Shown here: positions 26,167 through 34,093 of the stretch, piece after piece
Layout: every line of letters starts with the position of its first letter
Position numbering within the stretch: position 1 is the first letter of the stretch
Source of the DNA: Flavonifractor sp. An10
Lineage (GTDB): Bacteria; Bacillota; Clostridia; Oscillospirales; Oscillospiraceae
Reading direction: 5' to 3'
DNA: 64,000 nucleotides
Assembly: GCF_002161215.1 (NCBI RefSeq)
Contig: NZ_NFMB01000001.1
Coordinates: 186,001 to 250,000, forward strand
Made by a program: the position numbers and the translations under genes
Notes under the pieces: generated by a model
The model's database searches: none
Seen by the model: only the letters and a program-made list of their open reading frames with translations
Told to the model about the DNA's origin: nothing

Positions 26167-27504
26167 ATGATGGCTGGGGGTGAGTTTATGGAACTCAGAA
26201 AGCGGACACGATATTTAGAGCAGCTGATCGCGTTTCAGGATACAGATCTTGTCAAAGTAGTCACCGGAATCCGGCGCTGCGGGAAATCCAGCCTGTTAGA
26301 ACTGATGGAAGCCCATCTCCGGGACAGCGGTGTGACCGAGGCGCAGATCATCGCCATGAATTTTGAGTCCATGCAATATGCGGATATGGACAGCAAGTCC
26401 CTATACCAAACGGTGATGAAACGGAAGCTGGAGGGGAAAAGGCTCTATCTCTTTTTTGATGAGATCCAAAAGGTCCCCCAGTGGCAGAATGCGATCAATT
26501 CATTTCGAGTCGACTTGGACTGCGACATCTATGTGACCGGCTCCAATGCCTTTTTGCTCTCATCCGAGTTGTCCACCTACCTGTCCGGACGGTATGTGGA
26601 GGTGAAGATGCTGCCCCTCTCCTTCGCTGAGTTCCTTGATTTCCAAAGGTATACGGTGGAGACCTATCGTTCACCTGCCGGTGGTGAGCGGAAGCGGGCC
26701 ATCGATGGACAGGGCCAGGTGATGGATCTGCAGGAGCTGTTCCGGGCATACATCCGCTTCGGCGGGATGCCGGCCATCGCGGAAACCGGCCTCGATCAAA
26801 AAAAGGTCCATATGCTGCTGGACGGCATTTACTCCGCTGTGGTGGTGCGCGACATTCTGGAGCGCGGCCACCGAAAGGAACGGCGGGCCATTACAGACGC
26901 ACTGCTTTTACGGAAAATCATCCTCTTCCTGGCTGATAATATCGGGAACAATACCTCCATCCGCTCCATCAGCAATACGCTTGTGACAGAAGGGGTTCTG
27001 GAGGAGGAACGCCGCAAGAGCAGACCCGCCGTGCAGACCATCTCGGCCTATATAGATGCCCTTCTGGACGCCTATATCTTCTATGAGGTCAAGCGGTTTG
27101 ACGTCAAAGGGAAGGACTATCTGCGGACATTGGGCAAGTATTATATCGTGGACACCGGCCTTCGCAACTATTTGCTGGGCGACCGGGGTGGGGACACCGG
27201 CCATTTACTGGAGAATATCGTATACCTGGAGCTGTTTCGACGCGGGTACGAAGTGGCAATAGGAAAACTGGACGATAAAGAGATTGACTTTATTGCAACC
27301 AGCAATGGCCCCAAAAAGTATATCCAGGTGACAGAGACCATGGCCGCGCCTGAAACGCGGAAGCGGGAACTCGCACCGCTGATAGCTGTACAGGACAACT
27401 ACGAAAAGGTCGTCATCACGATGGATCAGCCGCTGGACACCGATATCAACGGGATTAAGATTGTGAATGTGATGGACTTTCTGCTGGACGGCGAAATGCT
27501 GTAA
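26167..27504 (+). CDS. AAA-type ATPase with DUF4143 domain
   Basis: A 445-residue ATP-binding protein of the archaeal/bacterial AAA_14-DUF4143 family. Walker A GIRRCGKSS lies at residues 34-42, Walker B LFFDEIQKV at about 96-104, and the sensor-like YVTGSNA follows. The C-terminal DUF4143 part (HLLENIVYLELFRRGYEV, then DDKEIDFIA) resembles a nuclease-type fold. Family members are abundant and mostly uncharacterised. A second ATG at 26188 (MELRKRTRYL) with GGGGGTGAG before it may be the real start. The separate AT-rich promoter suggests an independent cargo gene. Confidence 0.8.
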   Translation: MMAGGEFMELRKRTRYLEQLIAFQDTDLVKVVTGIRRCGKSSLLELMEAHLRDSGVTEAQIIAMNFESMQYADMDSKSLYQTVMKRKLEGKRLYLFFDEIQKVPQWQNAINSFRVDLDCDIYVTGSNAFLLSSELSTYLSGRYVEVKMLPLSFAEFLDFQRYTVETYRSPAGGERKRAIDGQGQVMDLQELFRAYIRFGGMPAIAETGLDQKKVHMLLDGIYSAVVVRDILERGHRKERRAITDALLLRKIILFLADNIGNNTSIRSISNTLVTEGVLEEERRKSRPAVQTISAYIDALLDAYIFYEVKRFDVKGKDYLRTLGKYYIVDTGLRNYLLGDRGGDTGHLLENIVYLELFRRGYEVAIGKLDDKEIDFIATSNGPKKYIQVTETMAAPETRKRELAPLIAVQDNYEKVVITMDQPLDTDINGIKIVNVMDFLLDGEML

Positions 27505-27521
27505 AATTGGATACCGTTTGG

Positions 27522-27566
27522 AGCCAGGGTGAGCGCGCAGGAATCGCGTTCACCCTGGCTTATTTG
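27522..27566 (+). terminator. Terminator after the DUF4143 ATPase gene
   Basis: AGCCAGGGTGA pairs with TCACCCTGGCT, with an inner GCG/CGC pairing, followed by TATTTG. Confidence 0.7.
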
Positions 27567-27583
27567 TGTAAAGGAGTCAGAGA

Positions 27584-28138
27584 ATGAAAAGAAGAAACGC
27601 GAAGAGGGCCAGCCGTATCTGCCTGTCGCTGCTTGCCGTTGTGATGCTGATGGCCACGCTGTGCCCCACATCGCAGGCCGACACCGATGGCACCGAGCCG
27701 CAGATTACCCAACAGCCGGACCAGCTGGTGTTGCAGCTGGGCACCCGCTGGGCGGGTGTGGAGTTTGAACTGCGCACGGATGCCGGCGTATTCCCTGCCC
27801 CAATTGTGGTGGATGAAAACGGCGTGCTGACCATGGATCTGGGCGGCAGCACTACTTACACCCTCAGCTGCATCAACTCCACCGTCCCCATCCCCGACCC
27901 GGCCCAGGACGCATCCCCTGCCCCTCAGCAGGCGGCAGAGGACGGCCAGGCAACCGTTTCAGACCCACTGCAGCAGACAGATTCGTCCGGCAGAATCCCC
28001 ATCGGGACACTGATTATCTTCCTCCTTGGCTTGGCCTGTGCCGCAGGCGGACTGATCGCCCTCTACCTGTCCAAGCGCCGTCGGCAGCCCGTTTACGAAG
28101 AGTGGGACGAGGAAGATGAGGAGGACGAGGACTATTGA
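27584..28138 (+). CDS. Secreted, membrane-anchored hypothetical protein
   Basis: A 184-residue protein with a signal peptide (basic start, hydrophobic residues 12-26, likely cleavage after SQA), a small extracellular domain of about 80 residues, a Gln/Ala/Pro-rich linker, one transmembrane helix at about residues 139-160 (TLIIFLLGLACAAGGLIALYL), a basic RRR stop-transfer and a very acidic cytoplasmic end. This is the layout of a cell-surface protein exposed during mating. AAAGGAG precedes the ATG. No domain was recognised. Confidence 0.65.
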   Translation: MKRRNAKRASRICLSLLAVVMLMATLCPTSQADTDGTEPQITQQPDQLVLQLGTRWAGVEFELRTDAGVFPAPIVVDENGVLTMDLGGSTTYTLSCINSTVPIPDPAQDASPAPQQAAEDGQATVSDPLQQTDSSGRIPIGTLIIFLLGLACAAGGLIALYLSKRRRQPVYEEWDEEDEEDEDY

Positions 28139-28230
28139 GCCCCACCATGCTCCCCGATACTGGGTTTGATCCCCCACAACTGGGTTTGGCAAAAAAGTGA
28201 CTGAAATCATCGAAAAATCAAGGATTTCGG

Positions 28231-28259
28231 TTGACTTTTCAGGCGTTTTCTGCTATAAT
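28231..28259 (+). promoter_or_regulatory. Strong sigma-A promoter of the leader RNA
   Basis: TTGACT (28231-28236) and TATAAT (28254-28259) with a 17-bp spacer, 324 bp upstream of the DUF3268-type gene. Confidence 0.8.
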
Positions 28260-28264
28260 TTCAC

Positions 28265-28513
28265 CATAGCAAGATACTGCGTTCAGGCTTTCGATACGCC
28301 GGGGCGCCCGGGCGTCAGACCCGCCGGAGCAGTGCGGGGAATCGTTACGGAGCCGCTGTCCCGCGGCTCCACAACGCGCAGGTCTTGTCTGAAAAGAATG
28401 TGGCCGGAAGGCCGCTGAAATACAGTGCAGAGTCAATGGCTGGATGCGACACCACTATTCCAGCGCTTGGCTCTGCATTGTCTTTTTTCAGCGGTCTTCC
28501 GGCCTTTTTGTTT
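28265..28513 (+). ncRNA. Structured leader RNA, candidate DUF3268 RNA motif
   Basis: About 250 nt follow a strong promoter and precede a DUF3268-type zinc-finger gene. Hairpins include ACGCC/GGGCGT, the perfect GGAGCCGC/GCGGCTCC, and a nested 3' structure in which GGCCGGAAGGCCGCTGAAA (from 28401) pairs with the segment ending at 28507 around an inner GCAGAGTCAA/TTGGCTCTGC hairpin; TTTTTG follows. A conserved RNA called the DUF3268 motif has been described upstream of genes of this family in Clostridia, and position and form fit it, but I could not align to the published consensus. The 3' hairpin would act as a terminator or attenuator for the gene. Confidence 0.55.
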
Positions 28514-28582
28514 TCATCCGGCCCTGAACGACCAGTACGAGTATGGACCACAGAGATATTTTCCAAGCGAGGAGGCTTTTAG

Positions 28583-29047
28583 ATGAGCAAGAAATCAAAA
28601 CACGGCAGGAGCAGTGTGCTGCCAGGCTCCGGCCGGCTGCGCTGTCATTGCGGCAGCCCCGCAATCCTGCGCAGCGCGGAGGGCCTGTGCAGGACACACC
28701 GGCCCGGCGCCATGGCCTATGTCTGTTCCAGGTACCCCGCCTGTGATTCCTTTGTGATGGCGCATCCGGATACGCTGGAGCCTATGGGCAGCTTGGCAGG
28801 CTCTAAGTTGAGACGATTGCGGTATGAGGCGCACCAGCAGTTCAATCGGCTCTACGAGTCCGGACTGATGAGCAAAAAAAGCGCGTACCTGTGGCTGAGC
28901 GTGGTCGTGCAGGCACCCATGTCCCATGCCCACATCGGGCATTTGGGCGACTACTACTGCCAGGTGGTTATTGATGAAAGCCGGAAACTGCTCCAGGAGC
29001 GGATGGAGCAGCAAAACAAATTGAGGAAAGTATCAGGAGGTGCATAA
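28583..29047 (+). CDS. DUF3268-type zinc-finger protein
   Basis: A 154-residue protein with a C-H-C-G knuckle near residue 21, a second cysteine region (YVCSRYPACDSFV), and the family block MGSLAGSKLRRLRYEAHQ followed by GLMSKKSAYLWLS. These match the zinc-finger-containing domain DUF3268. GGAGGCTTTTAG precedes the ATG. It forms a short run with the sigma-factor gene starting 2 bases after its stop. The upstream structured RNA probably controls its expression. Molecular function is unknown. Confidence 0.75.
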   Translation: MSKKSKHGRSSVLPGSGRLRCHCGSPAILRSAEGLCRTHRPGAMAYVCSRYPACDSFVMAHPDTLEPMGSLAGSKLRRLRYEAHQQFNRLYESGLMSKKSAYLWLSVVVQAPMSHAHIGHLGDYYCQVVIDESRKLLQERMEQQNKLRKVSGGA

Positions 29048-29048
29048 T

Positions 29049-29582
29049 ATGCTGTCGCCGCTTACGAAGGAGCAGCGGATCAAGGTTGAGGAGAACATGG
29101 GACTGGTAGGCAAGGTGATCCAGGACTGCGTTCATACACTGGGCGCGGGGAGCATGTTCGGCTATGACGACCTGTTCCAAATCGGGTGCCTGGGGCTGTG
29201 CAAGGCGGCCCAAACAGATAAGCCGGGGCACACGGTGGCCTTTTCCACCTACGCCTACCGTCTGATCCGCAATGAGATCTATACCGAGTTGGAGCGTGCC
29301 ACCCGGCGGGGGCGGGAGGTGGCCACTGACCCTGCTGAACTGCCCTGCACGGTGTTGGACGATGATGTACCAGAACAGCGAGAGGCATGTATGTCGCTAC
29401 TGCAGCGGTTGGAGCGGGCAGAAACCGAGGCCACCGGGGTGACAGCCAAAGGACTCCAGGCGATCCGGATGCTGATGGATGGATATACCAACCGAGAGAT
29501 CGGGGAGCGGTTCGGTGTACCGGCAAACCATGTGACGGCGTGGGTAGCCAGGACCCGAAAAATGCTCAGCGAGTTGGATTGA
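29049..29582 (+). CDS. Sigma-70-family sigma factor, element-borne
   Basis: The ATG at 29049 follows AGGAGG and encodes 177 residues. Region 2 is recognisable as FGYDDLFQIGCLGLCKAA and FSTYAYRLIRNEI, and region 4 as a C-terminal helix-turn-helix (MDGYTNREIGERFGVPANHVTAWVARTRKML). It probably directs RNA polymerase to element promoters. It lies directly after the DUF3268-type gene, so both may be under the leader RNA. Short sigma factors of this kind are common on clostridial conjugative elements. Confidence 0.85.
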   Translation: MLSPLTKEQRIKVEENMGLVGKVIQDCVHTLGAGSMFGYDDLFQIGCLGLCKAAQTDKPGHTVAFSTYAYRLIRNEIYTELERATRRGREVATDPAELPCTVLDDDVPEQREACMSLLQRLERAETEATGVTAKGLQAIRMLMDGYTNREIGERFGVPANHVTAWVARTRKMLSELD

Positions 29583-29603
29583 CAGGCAGGTGAGAAGTGG
29601 GAA

Positions 29604-29632
29604 TTGCTTTTCCGGCCGGAACCACATATAAT
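29604..29632 (+). promoter_or_regulatory. Promoter with an operator palindrome in its spacer
   Basis: TTGCTT (29604-29609) and TATAAT (29627-29632) are 17 bp apart. The spacer contains the perfect 12-bp palindrome TTCCGGCCGGAA (29610-29621). Binding there would block polymerase; the helix-turn-helix product of the next gene is the obvious candidate. Confidence 0.7.
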
Positions 29633-29665
29633 GGCACTTAGATTTTGGATTGTGAGGTTCCAGCC

Positions 29666-30196
29666 ATGGGGAGAGCATCCACGAAAGAGAATAAGAACAT
29701 CTATCAGACGACCCGGGAGGCCCTGCGCCTGACCCGGGAGACGGCCAGCGAGCTGCTGGAGACGATCCCGCCGGAGCGCATTGAGAAGATCGAGAATGAG
29801 CGCTCCCTGCCACACCCGGACGAGGTGCTGACCATGGCGGAGAAGTATAAGCAGCCCGGCCTGTGCAACTACTACTGCGCCAATCAGTGCCCCATTGGGC
29901 AGGAGTATGTGCCGGAGGTGAAGATCAAGGACCTTTCCCAGATCGTCCTGGAGATGTTGGCCTCCCTCAACTCCATGAACCGGCGCAAGGACCGGCTGAT
30001 CGAGATTACCGCCGACGGCGTCATCAGTGATGACGAGCTGGAGGACTTCATCCGTATCCGGGAGGAGCTGGAGCGCATCTCCATCGCGGTGGAGACCTTG
30101 CAGCTGTGGTCGGAACGGATGTTGGCCACTGGCGCCATCAACGCCGAGCAATATGAGGCCTATGAGCGCCAGCGTGCGGAGCAGGAGCGGGATTGA
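29666..30196 (+). CDS. XRE-like regulator with cysteine cluster
   Basis: A 176-residue protein starting at ATG 29666. Residues 10-65 form a helix-turn-helix of the XRE type (NIYQTTREALRLTRETASELL, then ERIEKIENERSLPHPDEVLTMAEKY). A cysteine-containing motif (LCNYYCANQCPIG) at about residues 74-86 could bind metal. The C-terminal half is a long coiled coil with E/R-rich heptads. It is preceded by a promoter holding a palindromic operator, suggesting autoregulation. It likely controls element genes. Confidence 0.75.
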   Translation: MGRASTKENKNIYQTTREALRLTRETASELLETIPPERIEKIENERSLPHPDEVLTMAEKYKQPGLCNYYCANQCPIGQEYVPEVKIKDLSQIVLEMLASLNSMNRRKDRLIEITADGVISDDELEDFIRIREELERISIAVETLQLWSERMLATGAINAEQYEAYERQRAEQERD

Positions 30197-30339
30197 ACCG
30201 GATATTTTGCCGCGGCAGTGGAAATAGCGCATCTTATTTTGTCAATCTGATTCTGGCAGCTGTAGGGGCGGGATGATAGAATACCAGTAAGCAGAGAGAG
30301 CAGACGCTCCTGTGAAGTTTCAGCAGCGAGGTGACGGCG

Positions 30340-30450
30340 ATGGCTCCAAAAACGAGACTCCTGGCGATCCGCCTGATGGAGAACCTCCGAAAGAATCCCG
30401 CTTATGCCCAGGTCTTGGGTGTCCAGGTGACCTTCAAGAGATCTACCTGA
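30340..30450 (+). CDS. Small protein (36 aa) after the XRE-like gene
   Basis: The frame begins at ATG 30340 behind GCGAGGTGACG and encodes 36 residues (MAPKTRLLAIRLMENLRKNP and a short tail). It is basic and predicted helical, and it ends 32 bases before a strong terminator, so it has the position of the last gene of a unit. Short proteins with a similar TRLLAIRLMEKI start occur in related genomes from memory. The function is unknown and the ORF could be fortuitous. Confidence 0.4.
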   Translation: MAPKTRLLAIRLMENLRKNPAYAQVLGVQVTFKRST

Positions 30451-30481
30451 AGGGGTGGGCTCCCGATCCAATGCGGCGGCT

Positions 30482-30513
30482 GAGGGCTTCACAGTTGGGT
30501 GAAGCCCTCTTTT
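30482..30513 (+). terminator. Strong intrinsic terminator at the right end of element genes
   Basis: GAGGGCTTCAC and GTGAAGCCCTC form a perfect 11-bp stem with a 6-nt loop, followed by TTTT. Confidence 0.85.
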
Positions 30514-30661
30514 GCAAAATGGAACTGTACCTTGCTACGAAAATAAGTAGCGAGGGCGTGAACCTTGACAAACAGGCTTTCAACGCCTCATGAAAAACCA
30601 TCGCAGCACAAAAAGCGGCAGGCCAAAACCTGTCGCCGGCCGAAGTATGGTACAGTGGGAA

Positions 30662-31900
30662 TCAGCCTGGTGCCACCACAAAGTACCCCAGCTTTTGCAG
30701 TTCGTTCACCATACGGCTGGCCCGTTTGCGCTCACTTTGTTTTCTGCGGATCTCAAAACAGTCTTCGTTGTATGGAGAACCTGTCTTCAACATCGTGTAA
30801 ATCAGCGCCAGCAGTTTGCGAGCCAAAGCAATCGTTGCACGTTTAGCGCCCTTCCGCTGTTTTATCCTCCAGTACCAACCGGAGAGGTACAAGCTTCGTT
30901 TTCCGGAGATGACCCATCCCACCTCACAGAGCATACTCTTCAGATACGGATTACCTTTGTTAATGTGAGCACTCTTGCGTTTTCCGGCACTCTCGTTGTT
31001 ACCGGGACTCAAACCGGCCCAGGAGCATATATGCTGGGAATCCGGAAAGGCACTCATATCGGTACCAATCTCCGCGATAATGGCTGCTGCCGCAGTTACA
31101 TCAATACCCGGTATGGAGCACAGGAGGCTCAATGCCTCTTCGTGCTTTATGATCTCTTTCGTAATAGCGTCCTCCACAGTATGCCGGTGCTGTTCAAGTG
31201 CTTCCAAGTGCCCAAATATCATGCGAAGAAAGCCGCGCTGGTGCTCCGAGAGCGAACCGTTCAAGGCAATCAGTATTTCGTCGATACGTTTCCGGGTCTG
31301 TGTTTTCAGACACCGATCCAGAGCTTCCCGCGAAATATTTCCGTATTCCATGAGATGACGGATGATGTTTCGCCCGGAAGCGCCAAATGCGTCCGACAGA
31401 AACGCTGTGAAGCGGAAACCGGAGCTTTGCAGAAATTTATCGATGCGATTCTTTTGGGCGGTAATGTCGCGAACGATGCTCTTACGATACCGGGTCAGAT
31501 GCCGCAGTTCCCGGAAGGTCTTATCTGGGATAAAACTTCCCTTTAGTAATCCGGCACGGAGCAATGTGGCGATCCATTGCGCGTCCCGCATATCCGTTTT
31601 GCGCCCAGGCACATTCTTCATGTGGCGGGCATTCACGACCAGAATGCTGATCTGCCCATCAAAACATGGCTCCAGCATTTCGTAAATAGGCTGCCAGTAG
31701 ATCCCGGTGCTCTCCATAGCGACATAGCGGCACTCTGCTTCCAACACCCAATCCCGCAGTTTCCGCATTTCCGGGATAAGTGTGCTGAAGGAGCGAATCT
31801 CGATTTCCGGATCGGTGCCCAGTTCACCTTTGGCAAGACAGGCAACAATAACGTCACGATGAATATCCAGTCCCATGGCGCAGGTCAATATGTCTTGCAT
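30662..31900 (-). CDS. IS110-family transposase (DEDD recombinase)
   Basis: The start is ATG 31900, behind GGGAGGGATTTG, giving 412 residues. The N-terminal RuvC-like DEDD domain shows D in AMGLDIH, E in AMESTGIYWQ, and D..D in GRKTDMRDAQW. The C-terminal transposase_20 domain has IPGIDVTAAAAIIAEIG and the serine-containing block WAGLSPGNNESAGKRKS. These recombinases insert circular element DNA using a bridge RNA transcribed from the element's non-coding end. The gene seems intact, so the copy may be active. Confidence 0.92.
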   Translation of the reverse strand: MQDILTCAMGLDIHRDVIVACLAKGELGTDPEIEIRSFSTLIPEMRKLRDWVLEAECRYVAMESTGIYWQPIYEMLEPCFDGQISILVVNARHMKNVPGRKTDMRDAQWIATLLRAGLLKGSFIPDKTFRELRHLTRYRKSIVRDITAQKNRIDKFLQSSGFRFTAFLSDAFGASGRNIIRHLMEYGNISREALDRCLKTQTRKRIDEILIALNGSLSEHQRGFLRMIFGHLEALEQHRHTVEDAITKEIIKHEEALSLLCSIPGIDVTAAAAIIAEIGTDMSAFPDSQHICSWAGLSPGNNESAGKRKSAHINKGNPYLKSMLCEVGWVISGKRSLYLSGWYWRIKQRKGAKRATIALARKLLALIYTMLKTGSPYNEDCFEIRRKQSERKRASRMVNELQKLGYFVVAPG

Positions 31901-31904
31901 CAAA

Positions 31905-32136
31905 TCCCTCCCTGAATTATGCAGGCTGGGAATTGCCCGGGTGGGTATCCGAACTTTGCTACTCGTGCTCTTCACTTATGTGACGCAACATACTGCTGTT
32001 CTCTTGGGCAACTCGTCCACGTTGAACAAACGGGGTGAAAATCCACCAAGGTGCAACCGGACTACGCCTGCTGTATTCAGTTTAGCAAATCCTTCGGTTA
32101 ACGCACAGACTATATTTTCATTCTCAGCTGTGATGG
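31905..32136 (-). ncRNA. Candidate bridge-RNA region of the IS110-family element
   Basis: This 230-bp non-coding stretch lies between the inverted repeat and the transposase start, the place where IS110-group elements encode their bridge RNA. No ORF is present and several short inverted repeats can be seen. The target-binding and donor-binding loops could not be assigned by eye, and IS1111-type elements usually carry the RNA on the other side, so this is a location-based proposal. Confidence 0.35.
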
Positions 32137-32176
32137 CATTTCATGAGGCGTTGGAAAGGGAAAGGAGCGATAAGGG

Positions 32177-33118
32177 ATGAACTACTATGACCAGCAGCTG
32201 CAGGAACTGCTCGCCCAGTGCGCCCGCAAACGGAAACTGGAGGCCTCGGCCGCGGAACTGCTGCGCCAGCGGGATACCTACGCCGCAAGAGCAGAGGAAC
32301 TGAAACAGGCCATGCAGGAGGAGCAGGCGGATGTGGACCGGCTGGAGGGCCGGAGCCTGGCTGCCTTCTTCTACAATGTTGTAGGAAAGATGGATGAAAA
32401 GTTGACGCAGGAACGACAGGAGGCCTATGCCGCCCGGGTGCAGTATGACGCGGCGGCCCGGGAACTGGCCGGCGTGGAGGAGGACCTTCGCAGGTGCCAG
32501 GCGGAGCTGAAAGCCTTGGATGGCTGCGAGGAGCGTTATGCGGCGCTGCTCCGGGAGAAGACCCAGGCGGTGAAAGCCGCCGGCGGCGCTGTGGCCGAGC
32601 AGATCCTCGCTTTGGAAGAGCGCTCTGCCTATCTGGAGAGCCAGGAGCGGGAACTGCGGGAGGCGGCCGCTGCCGGCAATGCCGCATTGATGACGGCCGA
32701 TCAGATCCTGGAGAGCTTGAACAGCGCGGAAAACTGGGGCACTTGGGACCTGGTGGGCGGCGGCCTGATTGCCGACTTGGCCAAGCACAGCCGTCTGGAT
32801 GACGCCCAAGAGTCGGTGGAGTACCTGCAGTCGCAGCTGCGCACCTTCCGGACGGAACTGGCCGACGTGACCATCAGCGCCGATTTCCAGGTCAATATTG
32901 ATGGTTTCCTCCGGGTGGCCGATTATATCTTTGACGGCATCTTCGCCGACTGGGCGGTGCTGGACCGGATCAATCAGGCCCAGGCACAGGTGGAGTCCAC
33001 CCGGGCGCAGATCTGTGCTGTCCTGGACCGCCTGCGGCAGATGACGGAACAGGCGGAGCAGGAGCGGGACGGCCTTCAGCAGGAGATTGAGCGGCTGGTG
33101 GGCAGCGTGCCCATGTAG
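32177..33118 (+). CDS. Coiled-coil hypothetical protein
   Basis: A 313-residue, mostly helical cytoplasmic protein. Heptad-rich coiled coils cover about residues 1-55, 75-175 and 275-310 (for example ERSAYLESQERELREAAA). A central region with GTWDLVGGGLIADLAKHSRLDDAQ suggests a small amphipathic, possibly membrane-interacting helix. AAAGGAGCGATAAGGG precedes the ATG. It is followed by a tiny acidic ORF and an ABC transporter pair in the same direction. No family was recognised. Confidence 0.6.
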   Translation: MNYYDQQLQELLAQCARKRKLEASAAELLRQRDTYAARAEELKQAMQEEQADVDRLEGRSLAAFFYNVVGKMDEKLTQERQEAYAARVQYDAAARELAGVEEDLRRCQAELKALDGCEERYAALLREKTQAVKAAGGAVAEQILALEERSAYLESQERELREAAAAGNAALMTADQILESLNSAENWGTWDLVGGGLIADLAKHSRLDDAQESVEYLQSQLRTFRTELADVTISADFQVNIDGFLRVADYIFDGIFADWAVLDRINQAQAQVESTRAQICAVLDRLRQMTEQAEQERDGLQQEIERLVGSVPM

Positions 33119-33176
33119 ACGGATACGCCAAGCCAAGTATTTTTGGGAACAAGAGAGGACAAGGAGAAAAATAAGT

Positions 33177-33347
33177 ATGGATGATGACCCTGATGCGCAG
33201 ATACCCCAACTGCTCTGGATCAACTGGACGGAGCATATCGTATCCTTCCATTTGGAGGATGGGTTTGAGGAGGTGGAGTTTCCTGACCACGACGCCATGC
33301 TGGAATATGTCTTCCAGAAGACCTCCAACGGTTTCCGAATCCAGTGA
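33177..33347 (+). CDS. Small acidic protein (56 aa)
   Basis: The ATG at 33177 follows AAGGAGA and encodes 56 residues with a strongly acidic, Trp/Phe-containing sequence (QLLWINWTEHIVSFHLEDGF). A compact beta-hairpin plus helix is likely. It lies between the coiled-coil gene and the ABC ATPase gene, 38 bp before the latter. Function unknown. Confidence 0.5.
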   Translation: MDDDPDAQIPQLLWINWTEHIVSFHLEDGFEEVEFPDHDAMLEYVFQKTSNGFRIQ

Positions 33348-33385
33348 GCCGTCGCTGGGACAAAATCTACATTGAGGAGTAAACC

Positions 33386-34093
33386 ATGAAGTTTATCATC
33401 GAGCACCTCGCCAAGCGCTTTGAGCATAAAGAGGTTTTGAAGGACATCGACTTTACGTTTGAGGAGGGGAAGATCTACGGCCTGTTGGGCCGAAACGGCG
33501 CCGGTAAGACGACGCTTTTCAACTGCCTGAACCGGGACATCAAGGCCGACAGCGGCAGCTTTTCCATAGAGGAGAACGGCGTGCGCAGGGAAGTGGCAGC
33601 AGAGGATATCGGGTATGTCCTCTCCACGCCCACGGTGCCGGAGTTTCTCACCGGCCGGGAGTTCCTCAAGTTCTTCATGGACATCAACTCTGCATCCATC
33701 CGGAACCCAAAGCCCCTGGATGGGTATTTTGAGGAAATGAGTATCGCTCCAGAGGACCGGGACAAGCTCCTGAAGGACTACTCCCACGGCATGAAGAACA
33801 AGATGCAGATGCTGATTAACATTATCGCTCAGCCGAACATCCTGCTCCTGGACGAGCCGCTGACCTCCCTGGATGTGGTGGTGGCCGAGGAGATGAAGAA
33901 CCTGCTCCGGTCCCTGAAGGACGGGCGGATCACCATTTTCTCCACCCACATCCTGGACCTGGCCCTGGATCTCTGTGATGAGATCGTCTTGCTCAGCCAT
34001 GGGGAACTGGAGGTGGTGGAGAAGTCCAACCTGGACGACCACGGGTTCAAGGAGAAGATCATCGCGGCGCTGAAAGAGGAGAACTATGCTTAA
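33386..34093 (+). CDS. ABC transporter ATP-binding protein
   Basis: A 235-residue ATPase subunit: Walker A GRNGAGKTT at about residues 36-44, signature KDYSHGMKNKMQ (the degenerate form common in DrrA/CcmA-type exporters), Walker B ILLLDEPLTSLD and the switch histidine in STHIL. Its gene overlaps the next, a membrane protein, by 8 bp, so the two form one exporter. This class moves lipids, peptides or drugs; the substrate is unknown. The ATG follows TTGAGGAGTAAACC. Confidence 0.9.
   Translation: MKFIIEHLAKRFEHKEVLKDIDFTFEEGKIYGLLGRNGAGKTTLFNCLNRDIKADSGSFSIEENGVRREVAAEDIGYVLSTPTVPEFLTGREFLKFFMDINSASIRNPKPLDGYFEEMSIAPEDRDKLLKDYSHGMKNKMQMLINIIAQPNILLLDEPLTSLDVVVAEEMKNLLRSLKDGRITIFSTHILDLALDLCDEIVLLSHGELEVVEKSNLDDHGFKEKIIAALKEENYA

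Larger units (their letters stand above)
5843..30513 (+). mobile_element. Integrative conjugative element or remnant (T4SS module)
   Basis: The span contains a Gram-positive type IV secretion set (TrbL-like protein at 10005, NlpC/P60 hydrolase at 12229, PrgI-like at 13712, VirB4 at 14031, VirD4-like coupling protein from 19869), a surface protein, and typical element cargo and regulators. It is flanked by core genes on the left. No relaxase, integrase, origin of transfer or terminal att repeat was recognised, and at least two internal lesions exist (a frameshift at 6471 and a junction at about 7635). The ends given are those of recognisable element genes, not proven boundaries. Confidence 0.7.
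30578..32156 (-). mobile_element. IS110-family insertion sequence
   Basis: The transposase gene (minus strand, 30662-31900) is bracketed by an imperfect inverted repeat of about 32 bp: CTTTCAACGCCTCATGAAA at 30578 and its near-complement near 32137-32156, extending inward through CCATCRCAGC. Terminal dyads of this kind are typical of the IS1111 branch rather than true IS110. About 235 bp of non-coding DNA lie upstream of the transposase start and 85 bp downstream. The exact ends and any target duplication (IS110 elements usually make none) cannot be fixed from one copy. Confidence 0.7.

Noticed and set aside
28139-28230. Direct repeat CTGGGTTT twice near 28160-28195
   Set aside because: Only two short copies with no link to a promoter element; too weak to report as a feature.
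30312-30593. A 93-codon frame after the XRE-like gene
   Set aside because: It runs through the strong terminator at 30482-30513; the overlapping 36-codon frame has a better start.
30590-31546. A 318-codon plus-strand frame
   Set aside because: It is antisense to the IS110-family transposase, which has all catalytic motifs.
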